Assembly (NCBI GenBank): GCA_025927765.1
Contig: JAICKU010000001.1
Location: forward strand, 62,001 to 126,000
Length of the DNA: 64,000 nt
Direction: 5' to 3'
DNA from: Burkholderiales bacterium
GTDB lineage: Bacteria > Pseudomonadota > Gammaproteobacteria > Burkholderiales > Casimicrobiaceae
Shown in pieces: positions 8,957 through 18,270 of the stretch (its first letter is position 1; every line of letters begins with the position of its first letter). The notes beneath the pieces were generated by a model that had not been told where the DNA came from, did no database searches, and worked only from the letters and a program-made list of their open reading frames with translations. The position numbers and the translations under genes are program-made.

Positions 8957-8973
8957 TCAGGGTCTGACCCTGA
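8957..8973. repeat. Copy 2 of the AGGGTC-N-GACCCT palindrome
   Basis: TCAGGGTC and GACCCTGA pair perfectly around one central T. It lies between the convergent DUF4870-like gene (stop 8950) and dacB (stop 8983). Here the neighbouring stop codons fall outside the palindrome. Confidence 0.8.
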
Positions 8974-8982
8974 TTTCATCGG

Positions 8983-10422
8983 TTACCGCTGGCGCGCGGG
9001 ATCCCACGATCCCGCGTTCGCGTACACCCACGAGACCAGGTAGTCGAGCGCGGGCCTCGCGCGCGCGGCGTTCGCGTCGTTGACGATCGCCACGACCGTG
9101 AAGCGGCGACCCCTGGCGTCGGTCACGTAGCCCGCGATCGCACGCACGCCTTCGAGCGTGCCCGTCTTGAGTTGCGCCTGCCCGGCGACGGCGTCGTCGC
9201 GGAAGCGATGCTCGACGGTGCCGTCGAGCGCGGCCACCGCGAGCGAACGCTCGAATTCCTCCCGCACGTCGCTGCGATCCGCGGCGATCAGCAGACGATT
9301 CATGCCGATCGCGCTCGTGCGCTCCCGCCGGGACAATCCCGAGCCGTTCTCGATCACGAGGCCCGGCATCGCGAGCTTGCGCGCGTGCATCCAGCGCATG
9401 ACCGCGTGTTGCGCCTTCTCGGGTGTCGCGGGCAGCGGCGACGTCGCCGCGGCCAGCGTCAGGAACAGCTGGCGCGCCATCACGTTGTTCGAGCGCTTGT
9501 TGACGTCGCGCACGATGTCGGCGAGCGGGGGCGATTCGAGCACGGCGAATGGCGGCGTCTGCGGCGCGCGCCCTTCGGCGTAGCTGCCGTCGAAACGGCC
9601 GCCGATCGCGCGAAAGAAGCTCGCAAACATGGCGTGCACGTAATGCGGATGATCGAGGGCTGCCACCCACCATTCGCGCTCGCCGCAACTGCGCGGATAC
9701 GGCGCGGCGAACAGGATGTCGGCGCGGTCGCCGCGGTCCTCCACCCGCGGGGACGCGCCTTCGCCATGGCCGCATGCGCCGTCCGACGGCGCCGGCGCAT
9801 GCAGCGCCACCGCATCGAGCGGTGGATCGGCGCGAAGCGAAATGGCGCCTGCGTTGCCGTCGGGCGCGAGCGTCACCTTGAGCGACTTGAAGTTGACGAG
9901 CAGCGCGTCGGGCCCGACGTTGTACGGCTTGTCCGGCGCGCCGTCGAACGCCGCGGGATCGTACGGCGGCAGCGCGAAGCGGCTGCGATCGAGCACGAGC
10001 CTGCCGTCGATCGCGTGCACACCCTTCGCGTACAGGTCGTCGATGAACGCCTGCCATTGCTCGACGGTGATCTTCGGATCGCCGTCGCCTTTCAGGATCA
10101 GGTCACCGCGAAGCTCGCCATCGACGAGCGGGCCGCCGAGGTACGCCTTCGTGCGCCAGCGATAGCCGGGCCTGAGGATCTCGAGCGCGGCGAACGTCGT
10201 GACGAGCTTCATCACCGACGCGGGGCTCCGCGCACGGTTCGCGTCGTACGCGAAGAGGGGCCGCGGCTTCGTCGTCTCCTGCACGACGATCGCGACGTGG
10301 TCGAGTCGGATGCCGGCGTCGAGAAATGCGCGTCCCACGGCCCGCGGCAGCGCCGCCTGCGCGTCGAGTGCGAGGAACGCGATCAGCGCAACCGCGATGC
10401 GGACGACACGCTCATGCTGCAT
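8983..10422 (-). CDS. dacB: D-alanyl-D-alanine carboxypeptidase/endopeptidase (PBP4 type)
   Basis: 479 residues from the ATG at 10422, which overlaps the end of bioA by 11 bases. A signal peptide (about 1-24, ending DAQAALP) exports it to the periplasm, where PBP4-type enzymes trim peptidoglycan cross-links. All three active-site motifs are visible: SxxK at Ser69-Lys72 (SPASVMK), SxN in the SNNVMARQLF segment, and KTG in LKTGTLEG. The extra domain between the first two motifs is the usual class C insertion. Last gene of an apparent pip-bioA-dacB operon. Confidence 0.93.
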   Translation of the reverse strand: MQHERVVRIAVALIAFLALDAQAALPRAVGRAFLDAGIRLDHVAIVVQETTKPRPLFAYDANRARSPASVMKLVTTFAALEILRPGYRWRTKAYLGGPLVDGELRGDLILKGDGDPKITVEQWQAFIDDLYAKGVHAIDGRLVLDRSRFALPPYDPAAFDGAPDKPYNVGPDALLVNFKSLKVTLAPDGNAGAISLRADPPLDAVALHAPAPSDGACGHGEGASPRVEDRGDRADILFAAPYPRSCGEREWWVAALDHPHYVHAMFASFFRAIGGRFDGSYAEGRAPQTPPFAVLESPPLADIVRDVNKRSNNVMARQLFLTLAAATSPLPATPEKAQHAVMRWMHARKLAMPGLVIENGSGLSRRERTSAIGMNRLLIAADRSDVREEFERSLAVAALDGTVEHRFRDDAVAGQAQLKTGTLEGVRAIAGYVTDARGRRFTVVAIVNDANAARARPALDYLVSWVYANAGSWDPARQR

Positions 10423-11728
10423 CGAGCGTCTCCAGCGTGCGCGCGACGAGGAACGTGAACTCGTCGTCGGTGAGCGTATACGGCGGCATGAAGTAGACGG
10501 TCGATCCGATCGGTCGCAGCACGAGCTCGCGGCGCAGCGCCTCGTTCGCGAAGCGCTGCGCGAAGTCGCCACCCGCACGCGCGACGTCGAACGCGACGAT
10601 CATGCCGCACTGGCGAAACGCATGCACGCGCGGGTGGGCAACGACCGGCTCGGCCATGTGGCGCCAGCGCAACGCCTTGTCGCGGTTGGCCGCAATCACG
10701 TCGTCGTCGCGAAAGATGTCGAGCACCGCGAGCGCCGCACGGCACGCCAGCGCATTGCCGGTATACGAATGCGAATGCAGGAAGCCCCGCGTGACGTCGT
10801 CGTCGTAGAACGAGGCATAGATAGCTTCGTTCGTCAGCACGCACGACAGCGGCAGGTAGCCGCCGGTGATGCCCTTCGACAGGCACAGGAAATCGGGCGT
10901 GATGGCGGCCTGCTGGAAAGCGAACATCGTGCCGGTGCGCCCGAAGCCGGTCATGATCTCGTCGACGATCAGGTGCACGCCATGGCGCGCCGTGAGCTCC
11001 CTCGCTGCAGCGAGATAGCGCGCGCCGTACATCGCCATGCCACGCGCGCCCTGCACCAGCGGCTCGACGATCAGCGCCGACGTCGCGGCGGCGTGCTCGT
11101 CGAGAAAGCGGGCGAGTGCGTCGATCGCTTCGTCACACGCGCGATCGGCCGCGGGCGTCCCGACATCGTGCACGCCAGGCGACGGCAGCACCGGATGCGG
11201 CCGCAGGAGCGGTGCGTAGGCATCGCGGAAGATCGGAACGTCGGTCACCGACAGCGCGCCCACCGTCTCGCCGTGATACCCGCCCGCGAGGCGCACGTAA
11301 TGATCCTTGCCCCGCACGCCGCGTTCGCGCCAGCAATGGAAGCTCATCTTGAGCGCGATCTCGGTCGCCGACGCGCCATCGGAACCGTAGAACGCGTGCG
11401 AGAGCCACGGCGCGAGCGCAGCGAGCCGTTCGGAGAGCTCGATCACCGGCGCATGCGTAAACCCGGCGAGCATCACGTGCTCGAGCGTGTCGAGTTGCGT
11501 GCGGAGCGCCGCATTGATGCGCGGATTCGCGTGGCCGAACAGGTTCACCCACCACGAGCCGACGGCGTCGAGATAGCGCCGGCCTTCGTAGTCGTGGAGC
11601 CAGGCGCCGGACGCACGCGCGATGGGCACCGGCGGCGACGCTTCGTGCCGCTTCATCTGCGTGCACGGATGCCAGACGGCGGCATGACTGCGCGCGGCCC
11701 AGTGCGCGTTGTCGCCGCGCGCGGTCAT
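10412..11728 (-). CDS. bioA: Adenosylmethionine-8-amino-7-oxononanoate aminotransferase
   Basis: 438 residues; biotin synthesis step converting KAPA to DAPA with S-adenosylmethionine as amino donor. The ATG at 11728 overlaps the pip stop (ATGA). The PLP lysine is Lys285 in LSKGITGGYLPL. The SWWVNLFGH segment and AGGYHGETVGALSV segment are typical of BioA rather than of omega-aminotransferases in general, and the N-terminal HPCTQM is another BioA signature. The other biotin genes (bioF, bioD, bioB) are not in the window, so the pathway is split in this genome. Confidence 0.95.
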   Translation of the reverse strand: MTARGDNAHWAARSHAAVWHPCTQMKRHEASPPVPIARASGAWLHDYEGRRYLDAVGSWWVNLFGHANPRINAALRTQLDTLEHVMLAGFTHAPVIELSERLAALAPWLSHAFYGSDGASATEIALKMSFHCWRERGVRGKDHYVRLAGGYHGETVGALSVTDVPIFRDAYAPLLRPHPVLPSPGVHDVGTPAADRACDEAIDALARFLDEHAAATSALIVEPLVQGARGMAMYGARYLAAARELTARHGVHLIVDEIMTGFGRTGTMFAFQQAAITPDFLCLSKGITGGYLPLSCVLTNEAIYASFYDDDVTRGFLHSHSYTGNALACRAALAVLDIFRDDDVIAANRDKALRWRHMAEPVVAHPRVHAFRQCGMIVAFDVARAGGDFAQRFANEALRRELVLRPIGSTVYFMPPYTLTDDEFTFLVARTLETLDAA

Positions 11729-12696
11729 CGCACGCGCAGTTGCATTCGCCGCACGGCAGCGACGAGCTCGCGCATCGTGCCGGGCTCGCGCACCGAGTGT
11801 CCGGCGTCGGGCACGACGATGCATTCGGCACCGGGCCACGCGCGCGCAAGCGCGTCGGCCGACACGGCCGGGCAGATGATGTCGTAGCGGCCCTGGACGA
11901 TCGTGCACGGCAGGTGGCGAATGCGCGCCATACCGTCGAGGATCTGGTTGGGGGCCAGGAACGAGTCGTGCGCGAAGTAGTGCGCCTCGATGCGCGCGAT
12001 CGCGAGCGCACCGCTGTCGCCTTCGCTGCGTGTCGCCGGCTTCGGCAGCAGCGTCGAGCACGACGTCTCGTAACGATCCCAGGCGAGTGCGGCCGGCTCG
12101 TGCACGCGGGGATCCGGGTCGACGAGCCGGCGGTAATAGGACTTCACCACGTCGCCGCGTTCGCTTTCCGGCAGGAAGTGCGTGAACTCGCGCCACGCTT
12201 CGGGGAAGATGCGCTTCATGCCGTCGACGAACCAGTCGACTTCGGCGCGCGTCGCGAGGAACACGCCGCGCAGCACGAGCCCGAGCACCCGCTCGGCGTG
12301 CGCCTGCGCGTACACGAGCGCGAGCGTCGAACCCCACGAACCACCGAACAGCAGCCAGCGTTCGACGCCGAGATGCACGCGCAGGCGCTCGATGTCGGCG
12401 ACGAGATGCTGCGTGGTGTTGTCGACGATGTCCGCCGTCGGCATCGAGCGGCCGCAGCCGCGCTGGTCGTAGAGCACGATGCGCCAGAACGACGGGTCGT
12501 AGAAGCGCCGATGATGCGGCTGGCTGCCCCCGCCCGGTCCGCCGTGCAGGAACAGCAGCGGCACACCGCTCGCATTCCCGCATTCCTCCCAGTGCATCGC
12601 GTGGCGGCCGTCGAGCGCGAGCATCCCGCTCGCGCGGGGCGCGCACTCGGGATAGAGCACGCCTTCGGGGGTGTGACGGACGAGCGAGTCGATCAT
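11725..12696 (-). CDS. pip: Prolyl aminopeptidase (proline iminopeptidase)
   Basis: 323 residues, alpha/beta-hydrolase of peptidase family S33 that releases N-terminal proline, acting in the cytoplasm (no signal peptide). The HGGPGGG oxyanion motif, DQRGCGRS, and the nucleophile Ser120 in GGSWGS are all typical of Pip and distinguish it from other hydrolases. The C-terminal VPDAGHS supplies the catalytic His. First gene of the pip-bioA-dacB string. Confidence 0.95.
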   Translation of the reverse strand: MIDSLVRHTPEGVLYPECAPRASGMLALDGRHAMHWEECGNASGVPLLFLHGGPGGGSQPHHRRFYDPSFWRIVLYDQRGCGRSMPTADIVDNTTQHLVADIERLRVHLGVERWLLFGGSWGSTLALVYAQAHAERVLGLVLRGVFLATRAEVDWFVDGMKRIFPEAWREFTHFLPESERGDVVKSYYRRLVDPDPRVHEPAALAWDRYETSCSTLLPKPATRSEGDSGALAIARIEAHYFAHDSFLAPNQILDGMARIRHLPCTIVQGRYDIICPAVSADALARAWPGAECIVVPDAGHSVREPGTMRELVAAVRRMQLRVR

Positions 12697-12774
12697 GGCA
12701 AGCCGGGCTTCGCGCGCGCGGCGGGCAACGGCGCCGAAATGCGATGGCGGAGGCGGCCGGTATCATCGCACCTC

Positions 12775-13974
12775 ATGACACACGACCTCCGCTCGCATCT
12801 AACTTCGACGCGCTGCTTGCCCGCCGACGCCGGGCGGGCCGTGCTGATCGGCCGCGCGTGGCTGCCTGCCGTCAACGGGCCGGCGCTCGTGCGCGTCGAC
12901 GGCGACAGCCTGCTCGACCTCTCCGCGATCGCGCCGACGTCGAGCGAGCTTCTGAACCGACCGGCGCTTCTGCGCGACATCCGCGCGGCCAATGCGTCGC
13001 CGCGCGTGGGATCGCTGCGCGATGCGCTCGCGAACAGCGCGGAGGCATCCCGCGACGCGGCGAAGCCGTGGCTTCTCGCGCCGTGCGATCTGCAGGCGAT
13101 CAAGGCGTCGGGCGTCACGTTCGTCGCGAGCATGCTCGAGCGCGTGATCGAGGAACAGGCGCGCGGCGATCCGGCGAGAGCCGATGCCGTGCGGCGCAAG
13201 GTCGCGGGCATCATCGGCGAGAACCTCCGCAACGTGCGCCCGGGTTCGGCGCAAGCCGCGCGCGTGAAGGGCGTGCTGCAGGCCGAGGGGCTGTGGTCGC
13301 AATACCTCGAGGTCGGCATCGGTCCCGACGCGGAGATCTTCACCAAGGTGCAGCCGATGTCGTCGGTGGGCACGGGCGCCGACGTCGGCATCCATCGCCG
13401 CTCGACGTGGAACAACCCCGAGCCCGAGATCGTGCTCGTTGTGAACGCACGCGGCGAAACCGTGGGCGCAACGCTCGGCAACGACGTCAATCTGCGCGAC
13501 TTCGAGGGGCGCAGCGCGCTGTTGCTCGGCCGAGCGAAGGACAACAACGCGTCGTGCGCGATCGGGCCGTTCATTCGGCTCTTCGACGAGCATTTCACGA
13601 TCGACACGATTCGCCGTGCCGATCTGTCGATGCGCGTCGAAGGCGAGGACGGCTTCGTACTGCGGGGCGCATGTCCGATCAGCGAGATCAGCCGCGACCC
13701 GCTCGACCTCGTCGCGCACGCGATCGGGCCCGCGCATCAATATCCGGACGGCCTGATGCTCTTTCTCGGCACGATGTTCGCGCCCACCGAGGACCGCCAC
13801 GCGGCGGGCGAGGGCTTCACGCACGACGTCGGCGACATCGTGACGATCGAAACGCCGTCGCTCGGCGCGCTCGTCAACCGCGTCGATTACGCCGATGCGA
13901 TCGCGCCGTGGACGTTCGGCGCGGGCGCGCTGATGCGCAATCTCGCCGAGCGAGGGCTGCTCGCGCAGAAGTAG
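12775..13974 (+). CDS. FAH-superfamily 2-keto-3-deoxy-pentonate dehydratase (XylX-like)
   Basis: 399 residues, longer than ordinary FAH hydrolases. The central and C-terminal sequence (KASGVTFVASMLERVIEEQ, LWSQYLEVGIGPDAEIFTK, WNNPEPEIVLVV, GNDVNLRDFEGRSALLL) is, as I recall it, very close to Caulobacter XylX, which dehydrates 2-keto-3-deoxy-D-xylonate to alpha-ketoglutarate semialdehyde in the Weimberg pathway. An IlvD/Edd pentonate dehydratase and a sugar ABC transporter in the same region support a non-phosphorylative pentose or pentonate route. No alpha-ketoglutarate semialdehyde dehydrogenase is seen here. The ATG at 12775 has no clear ribosome site. Confidence 0.85.
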   Translation: MTHDLRSHLTSTRCLPADAGRAVLIGRAWLPAVNGPALVRVDGDSLLDLSAIAPTSSELLNRPALLRDIRAANASPRVGSLRDALANSAEASRDAAKPWLLAPCDLQAIKASGVTFVASMLERVIEEQARGDPARADAVRRKVAGIIGENLRNVRPGSAQAARVKGVLQAEGLWSQYLEVGIGPDAEIFTKVQPMSSVGTGADVGIHRRSTWNNPEPEIVLVVNARGETVGATLGNDVNLRDFEGRSALLLGRAKDNNASCAIGPFIRLFDEHFTIDTIRRADLSMRVEGEDGFVLRGACPISEISRDPLDLVAHAIGPAHQYPDGLMLFLGTMFAPTEDRHAAGEGFTHDVGDIVTIETPSLGALVNRVDYADAIAPWTFGAGALMRNLAERGLLAQK

Positions 13975-13981
13975 GTTTGCG

Positions 13982-14848
13982 CTATGCCGCCATCCGGCGG
14001 CCCTTGAACGCCACCACGCGCTGGCGCTGCTCGCCCAGGCCCTGGATGCCGAGCGTGACCACGTCGCCCGCGTCGAGCCATTCCTGCGGATGGCGGCCCA
14101 TGCCTACGCCGGGCGGCGTGCCGGTGGTGATGAGGTCGCCGGGCAGCAGCGTCATGTACCGCGACACGTCGGCGATCAGTTGCGGCACGCTGAAAATCAT
14201 CGTGCGCGTGTTGCCGGTCTGCTTGCGCTCGCCGTTGACGTCGAGCCACATGTCGAGGTTCTGCGGATCGCGGATCTCGTCGGCGGTGACGAGCCATGGG
14301 CCGACCGGACCGAACGTGTCGCAGCCCTTGCCCTTGCTCCATTGCGATGCGCTGCGGTGCATCTGGAATTCGCGCTCCGACACGTCGTTGACGATGCAGT
14401 ACCCCGCGACGTAGCGCAGCGCATCCTTCTCGGCGACGTAGCGCGCCGTGCGCCCGATCACCACGCCGAGTTCCACTTCCCAATCCACCTTCGACGACTC
14501 GTACGGCAGCATGATGTTGTCGTTCGCGCCCACCATGCACGTCTGCGCCTTGAAGAACACGACCGGGTGCTCGGGAATCGGCGAGTTCGTTTCCTTCGCG
14601 TGGTCGCTGAAGTTCAGCCCGATCGCGACGAACTTCGGCGGCGGCGCGATGCACGGCCCGAGCCGCGGCCGACCGCGCACGGCCGGGAGCCTGCGCGTGT
14701 CGAGCTTGCGCAATCCGGCGAGCGAAGTGGGTGACAGCGCGTTGCCGTCGATGTCGTCGACCTTGCGCGAAAGGTCCCGCAGCACGCCTTCGGCGTCGAT
14801 GATGCCGGGCTTTTCGCGGCCCGCGGGTCCGTATCGTACGAGCTTCAT
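13982..14848 (-). CDS. Fumarylacetoacetate hydrolase family protein (2,4-diketo-3-deoxy-sugar-acid hydrolase-like)
   Basis: 288 residues from the ATG at 14848, preceded by GAGGAGG. Standard FAHD fold: CIAPPPKFVAIGLNFSDHA, then DWEVELGVVIGR with metal-binding glutamates, and the C-terminal LITTGTPPGVGMG. Close relatives act on 2,4-diketo-3-deoxy-L-fuconate or -rhamnonate, cleaving the C-C bond after the hydroxyl is oxidised by an SDR. The neighbouring SDR on the same strand is of exactly that type, so the two probably act in sequence. The gene ends eight bases from the convergent XylX-like gene. Confidence 0.85.
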   Translation of the reverse strand: MKLVRYGPAGREKPGIIDAEGVLRDLSRKVDDIDGNALSPTSLAGLRKLDTRRLPAVRGRPRLGPCIAPPPKFVAIGLNFSDHAKETNSPIPEHPVVFFKAQTCMVGANDNIMLPYESSKVDWEVELGVVIGRTARYVAEKDALRYVAGYCIVNDVSEREFQMHRSASQWSKGKGCDTFGPVGPWLVTADEIRDPQNLDMWLDVNGERKQTGNTRTMIFSVPQLIADVSRYMTLLPGDLITTGTPPGVGMGRHPQEWLDAGDVVTLGIQGLGEQRQRVVAFKGRRMAA

Positions 14849-14921
14849 CGATGTGATCCTCCTCTTCGAGTTATCGGGCAACGCCGGACGCGCCATGCGT
14901 CCGTCGCAGGACGGCGCCGCG

Positions 14922-15671
14922 CTAGATCGTCATGCCTCCGTCGCACGAGTAGACGTTGCCGGTGACGAACGCCGCTTCGTCGGATGCCATGAACACGACG
15001 AGCGGCGCGATCTCCTCGGGCGTCGCGAGACGCCCCATCGGCTGGCGCGCGACGAACATCCTTCGCGCCTCGACCGGATCGGGAAACGCCTTGATGCGTT
15101 CGGCGAGCGACGGCGTGTCGACGGTGCCGGGCGCGATCGCATTGCAGCGCACGCCCTTCTGCACGTAGTCGGCCGCCACCGCTTTGGTGAGGCCGATGAC
15201 CGCCGCTTTCGATGCGCCGTACGCGAATCGATTCGGCAGCCCTTTGATCGAACCCGCGATCGACGCCATGTTGATGATGCTCGCGCCGACGCCGTCGCGC
15301 TCGTAGCGTTGCAGCATCGCGGGCAGCGCGGCGCGGATCGCCACGTACATCGCGCGCACGTTGAGGTCGAAGCTCTTCTGCCAGTCGGCAGGCGTGCAGT
15401 CGAGGATCGAGCCCTGATGCACGTAGCCCGCGCAGTTGAAGAGGATCGACAGCGGCGGGAGCTCGCCGAGCGTGCGCGCGACGGCATCGTCGTCGAGCAC
15501 GTCGAGCACGCGCGTCTCGAGATTCGGAACGTCGCGCAGCGCCGCGAGCGCGCCGGCATCGACGTCGGTGGCGACGACATGGGCACCCTCGCGCGCCATC
15601 ATGATCGCGCTCGCCCGGCCGATGCCCTGTGCGGCCGCAGTCACCAATGCAGTCTTGCCGGCGAGTCTCAT
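14922..15671 (-). CDS. SDR, 2-keto-3-deoxy-L-fuconate dehydrogenase-like
   Basis: 249 residues with a complete classical SDR active site: cofactor motif TAAAQGIG, NCAG, Ser in NMASIAGS, Tyr151 and Lys155 in YGASK. The sequence, including SIKGLPNRFAYGASKAAV and GTVDTPSLAERI, resembles the dehydrogenase that oxidises 2-keto-3-deoxy-L-fuconate in the non-phosphorylative L-fucose pathway. Downstream on the same strand is the matching FAH-family hydrolase. Substrate could also be the rhamnose or a pentose analogue. Confidence 0.85.
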   Translation of the reverse strand: MRLAGKTALVTAAAQGIGRASAIMMAREGAHVVATDVDAGALAALRDVPNLETRVLDVLDDDAVARTLGELPPLSILFNCAGYVHQGSILDCTPADWQKSFDLNVRAMYVAIRAALPAMLQRYERDGVGASIINMASIAGSIKGLPNRFAYGASKAAVIGLTKAVAADYVQKGVRCNAIAPGTVDTPSLAERIKAFPDPVEARRMFVARQPMGRLATPEEIAPLVVFMASDEAAFVTGNVYSCDGGMTI

Positions 15672-15765
15672 CAGTCGTTGCTCGCAAAACGGTCGATTCT
15701 ACGCGATGCCGCGTTCGACGCGGTCATTGCATCCCGGCGACCCTGGACGGCGATCGCAGGCGCCG

Positions 15766-16506
15766 TCAGCCGTAGGCCGCGGCGGAGCCCATCAGCGTGT
15801 CGACGAAGAAGCCGAAGGTCATGCGCCACGCCGCTTCGGCTGCGCCCGCGTGATAGCTCTCGCGGTCGAACGTCGCGAACGCATGCGGCGCGTCCGGCAG
15901 CACCGCGAGCGTGTAGCGCTTGTTGGCGTCGGAGAGCGCCTTGGCGATGCGCGCGTGCTCGTCGCTGGCGATCGAGGCGTCGAGCGCGCCGTAGATCAGG
16001 AGCTGCGGGGCGCCAAGATCGGCCGCGCGATCGACGAGCGGCTTGCGCGATCCGCGCGGCACCGCCGGCGCGATGCCGCCGCCGTACATCGAGACCGACG
16101 CGGCGAGCCTTTCGCCGTGCACCGCGTTCGCGAGAAACGCGAGGCGGCCGCCCATGCAGAAGCCGATGATCGCGAGGCGTCCGTCGTACGCGCCCTGCCG
16201 CGTGAGCGCGTCGAGTGCAAGACCGACCTCGTGCATCGCGACGTCGTCGTCGACGCCCCCGATCCGCGCGATCGCGCGCTCGCGATCGGTGTAGGCGAAC
16301 GTGTCGCCGTGATAGAGGTCAGGCGCGAGCGCGAGGTAGCCGGCGCGAGCGAAGCGGTTGCACACGCCTTTGACGAAGGCGTTCAGGCCGAACGCCTCCA
16401 TCAGCACGACGACACCGATGCCGGGCACGCCGTTGGGTTTGGCGAGGTAACCGGAGACGTCCGGCGCGAGCGTGACGGATTGCGTCTGCAACGGGGGCGC
16501 AGCCAT
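15766..16506 (-). CDS. Dienelactone hydrolase family protein
   Basis: 246 residues, cytoplasmic alpha/beta-hydrolase. The nucleophile is Cys117 in IGFCMGG, the catalytic Asp lies in the YGALDASI strand and the His in PDAPHAF. Classical members open dienelactone in chlorocatechol breakdown; in sugar clusters related enzymes could act on lactones, which would suit this setting but is inference. It is the first gene of the leftward arm (this gene, SDR, FAH) and faces the operator at 16633-16657. Confidence 0.85.
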   Translation of the reverse strand: MAAPPLQTQSVTLAPDVSGYLAKPNGVPGIGVVVLMEAFGLNAFVKGVCNRFARAGYLALAPDLYHGDTFAYTDRERAIARIGGVDDDVAMHEVGLALDALTRQGAYDGRLAIIGFCMGGRLAFLANAVHGERLAASVSMYGGGIAPAVPRGSRKPLVDRAADLGAPQLLIYGALDASIASDEHARIAKALSDANKRYTLAVLPDAPHAFATFDRESYHAGAAEAAWRMTFGFFVDTLMGSAAAYG

Positions 16507-16632
16507 GGGTTTGACGGGGACGTGCAGGCGGAGGGAATTCAGGGCGAAGGATGCGACGAGTGCACGGGGGCGCGCAAGGGGGCCGAGGCGCCACCGGTCG
16601 GCCTGCTGCGCATTTCCCGTTGGGCCACGCCG

Positions 16633-16657
16633 CAGTGGTCATGCCACTTGACCACTG
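16633..16657. promoter_or_regulatory. Perfect 9-bp inverted repeat between divergent catabolic operons
   Basis: CAGTGGTCA and TGACCACTG flank a 7-base spacer. It lies in the 224-base gap between the leftward dienelactone hydrolase gene and the rightward UxaA gene. The TGGTCA/TGACCA half-sites resemble GntR/FadR-type operators (known family pattern), which often control sugar-acid genes. The downstream TTGACC could be a promoter -35 box, so a bound repressor would block it. No GntR gene is present in the window. Confidence 0.6.
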
Positions 16658-16677
16658 GACCTGCGCGGCGGTAGCTT
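16648..16677 (+). promoter_or_regulatory. Candidate sigma70 promoter for the UxaA-ABC arm
   Basis: TTGACC at 16648-16653, an 18-base spacer and TAGCTT at 16672-16677. The -35 box lies inside the right arm of the inverted repeat. The predicted start would be near 16684, giving a leader of about 45 bases. Confidence 0.4.
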
Positions 16678-16730
16678 AGCCGTTCCCCTCCCGGACCGAT
16701 CGACCCGGTGTGCCCGCGGTCGAAATCCTC

Positions 16731-18266
16731 ATGCTGACCCGCTCTTCGCTCACCATCCGGCTGCATCCGGCCGACGACGTCGTCATCGCCCGCCAGCAGC
16801 TCGTCGGCGGCACCACGCTGATCGACGAGAACCTGACCGTCACCGGCCTCGTGCCCCCTGGCCACAAGGTGGCCACGCGCGCCATCGCCGCCAAAGAGCC
16901 GGTGCGCCGCTACAACCAGATCATCGGCTTCGCGAGCCGCGACATCCGGCCGGGCGAGCACGTTCACCTGCACAACCTCGCGATGGGGGCGTTCGACCGC
17001 GACTACGCGTTCGGCGTCGACGCGAAGACCACCGAGTACGTCGCGCAACCGGCGACGTTCCAGGGCATCGTGCGCCGCGGCGGACCGAGCGCCGGCAAGG
17101 CGGCGACGCGCAACTACCTCGGGATCCTGTCGACGGTGAACTGCTCGGCGACGGTCGCACGCGGCATCGCCGCGCATTTCACGCGCGAGCGGCTCGCGGC
17201 GTTCCCGAACGTCGACGGCGTGGTGGCACTGACGCACGGTTCCGGCTGCGGCATGGACACGAACGGGGAGGCGATGCAGATCCTGCGGCGCACGCTCGGT
17301 GGCTACGCGAAGCACGCGAACTTCGCGGGCGTGCTGATCGTGGGCCTCGGCTGCGAAGCGAACCAGATCGGCGCGCTGCTCGGCGCCGAGCAGCTCGAAG
17401 AAGGCCCGCTCCTGCGCACGTTCTCGATCCAGGACACCGGCGGCACGGCGAAGACGATCCGCCACGGCATCGCGATGATCGACGAGATGCTGCCGCACGC
17501 GAACGATGTCGTGCGCGTGCCCGTGCCTGCCTCTCATCTCACCGTGGGCTTGCAATGCGGCGGCTCGGACGGCTATTCGGGCATCACCGCGAATCCTGCG
17601 TTGGGCGCCGCCGTCGATCTGCTGGTGCGCCACGGCGGCACCGCGATCCTGTCGGAAACGCCGGAGATCTACGGCGCCGAGCATCTGTTGACGCGGCGCG
17701 CGACTTCACGCGAGGTCGGCGAGAAGCTGATCGCGCGCATTCGCTGGTGGGAGGACTACACGGCGCGCGAGCGCGGCGAGATGAACAACAATCCGTCGCC
17801 GGGCAACAAGGCCGGCGGCCTCACGACCATTCTCGAGAAGTCGCTCGGCGCCGTCGCAAAAGGTGGCACGACGAACCTCGTCGACGTCTACGAGTATGCG
17901 CAGCCGGTGACCGCGAAGGGCTTCGTGTACATGGACACGCCCGGCTACGACCCCGTGTCGGCCACGGGACAGGTGGCCGGCGGCGCGAACATGATCGTCT
18001 TCACCACGGGCCGTGGTTCGGCGTACGGCTGCGCACCCGCGCCGTCGCTCAAGCTCGCGACGAACACCACGCTGTGGACGCGACAGGAGGAGGACATCGA
18101 CTTGAACTGCGGCGAAATCGTCGACGGCGACGCGACCGTCGCCGAGGTCGGCCAGCGGCTGTTCGAGATGATGCTCGCGACCGCGTCGGGGACGAAGACG
18201 AAGAGCGAAATCCACGGCTACGGCCAGAACGAATTCGTGCCGTGGTACGTCGGCGCCGTGATGTAG
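16731..18266 (+). CDS. UxaA-family sugar-acid dehydratase (altronate/galactarate dehydratase type)
   Basis: 511 residues. The N-terminal SAF domain (about 1-90, LTIRLHPADDVVIARQQL) is followed by the UxaA catalytic part with HGSGCGMDTNGEAMQ, GLGCEANQIGALL, CGGSDGYSGITANP and EMNNNPSPGNKAGG, all signatures of the altronate/galactarate dehydratase family, iron-dependent enzymes that convert hexonates or hexarates to 2-keto-3-deoxy acids. I chose the ATG at 16731; a GTG at 16710 is also in frame and neither has a good ribosome site. First gene of the rightward arm. Its exact substrate cannot be read from sequence. Confidence 0.88.
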   Translation: MLTRSSLTIRLHPADDVVIARQQLVGGTTLIDENLTVTGLVPPGHKVATRAIAAKEPVRRYNQIIGFASRDIRPGEHVHLHNLAMGAFDRDYAFGVDAKTTEYVAQPATFQGIVRRGGPSAGKAATRNYLGILSTVNCSATVARGIAAHFTRERLAAFPNVDGVVALTHGSGCGMDTNGEAMQILRRTLGGYAKHANFAGVLIVGLGCEANQIGALLGAEQLEEGPLLRTFSIQDTGGTAKTIRHGIAMIDEMLPHANDVVRVPVPASHLTVGLQCGGSDGYSGITANPALGAAVDLLVRHGGTAILSETPEIYGAEHLLTRRATSREVGEKLIARIRWWEDYTARERGEMNNNPSPGNKAGGLTTILEKSLGAVAKGGTTNLVDVYEYAQPVTAKGFVYMDTPGYDPVSATGQVAGGANMIVFTTGRGSAYGCAPAPSLKLATNTTLWTRQEEDIDLNCGEIVDGDATVAEVGQRLFEMMLATASGTKTKSEIHGYGQNEFVPWYVGAVM

Positions 18267-18270
18267 CCGC

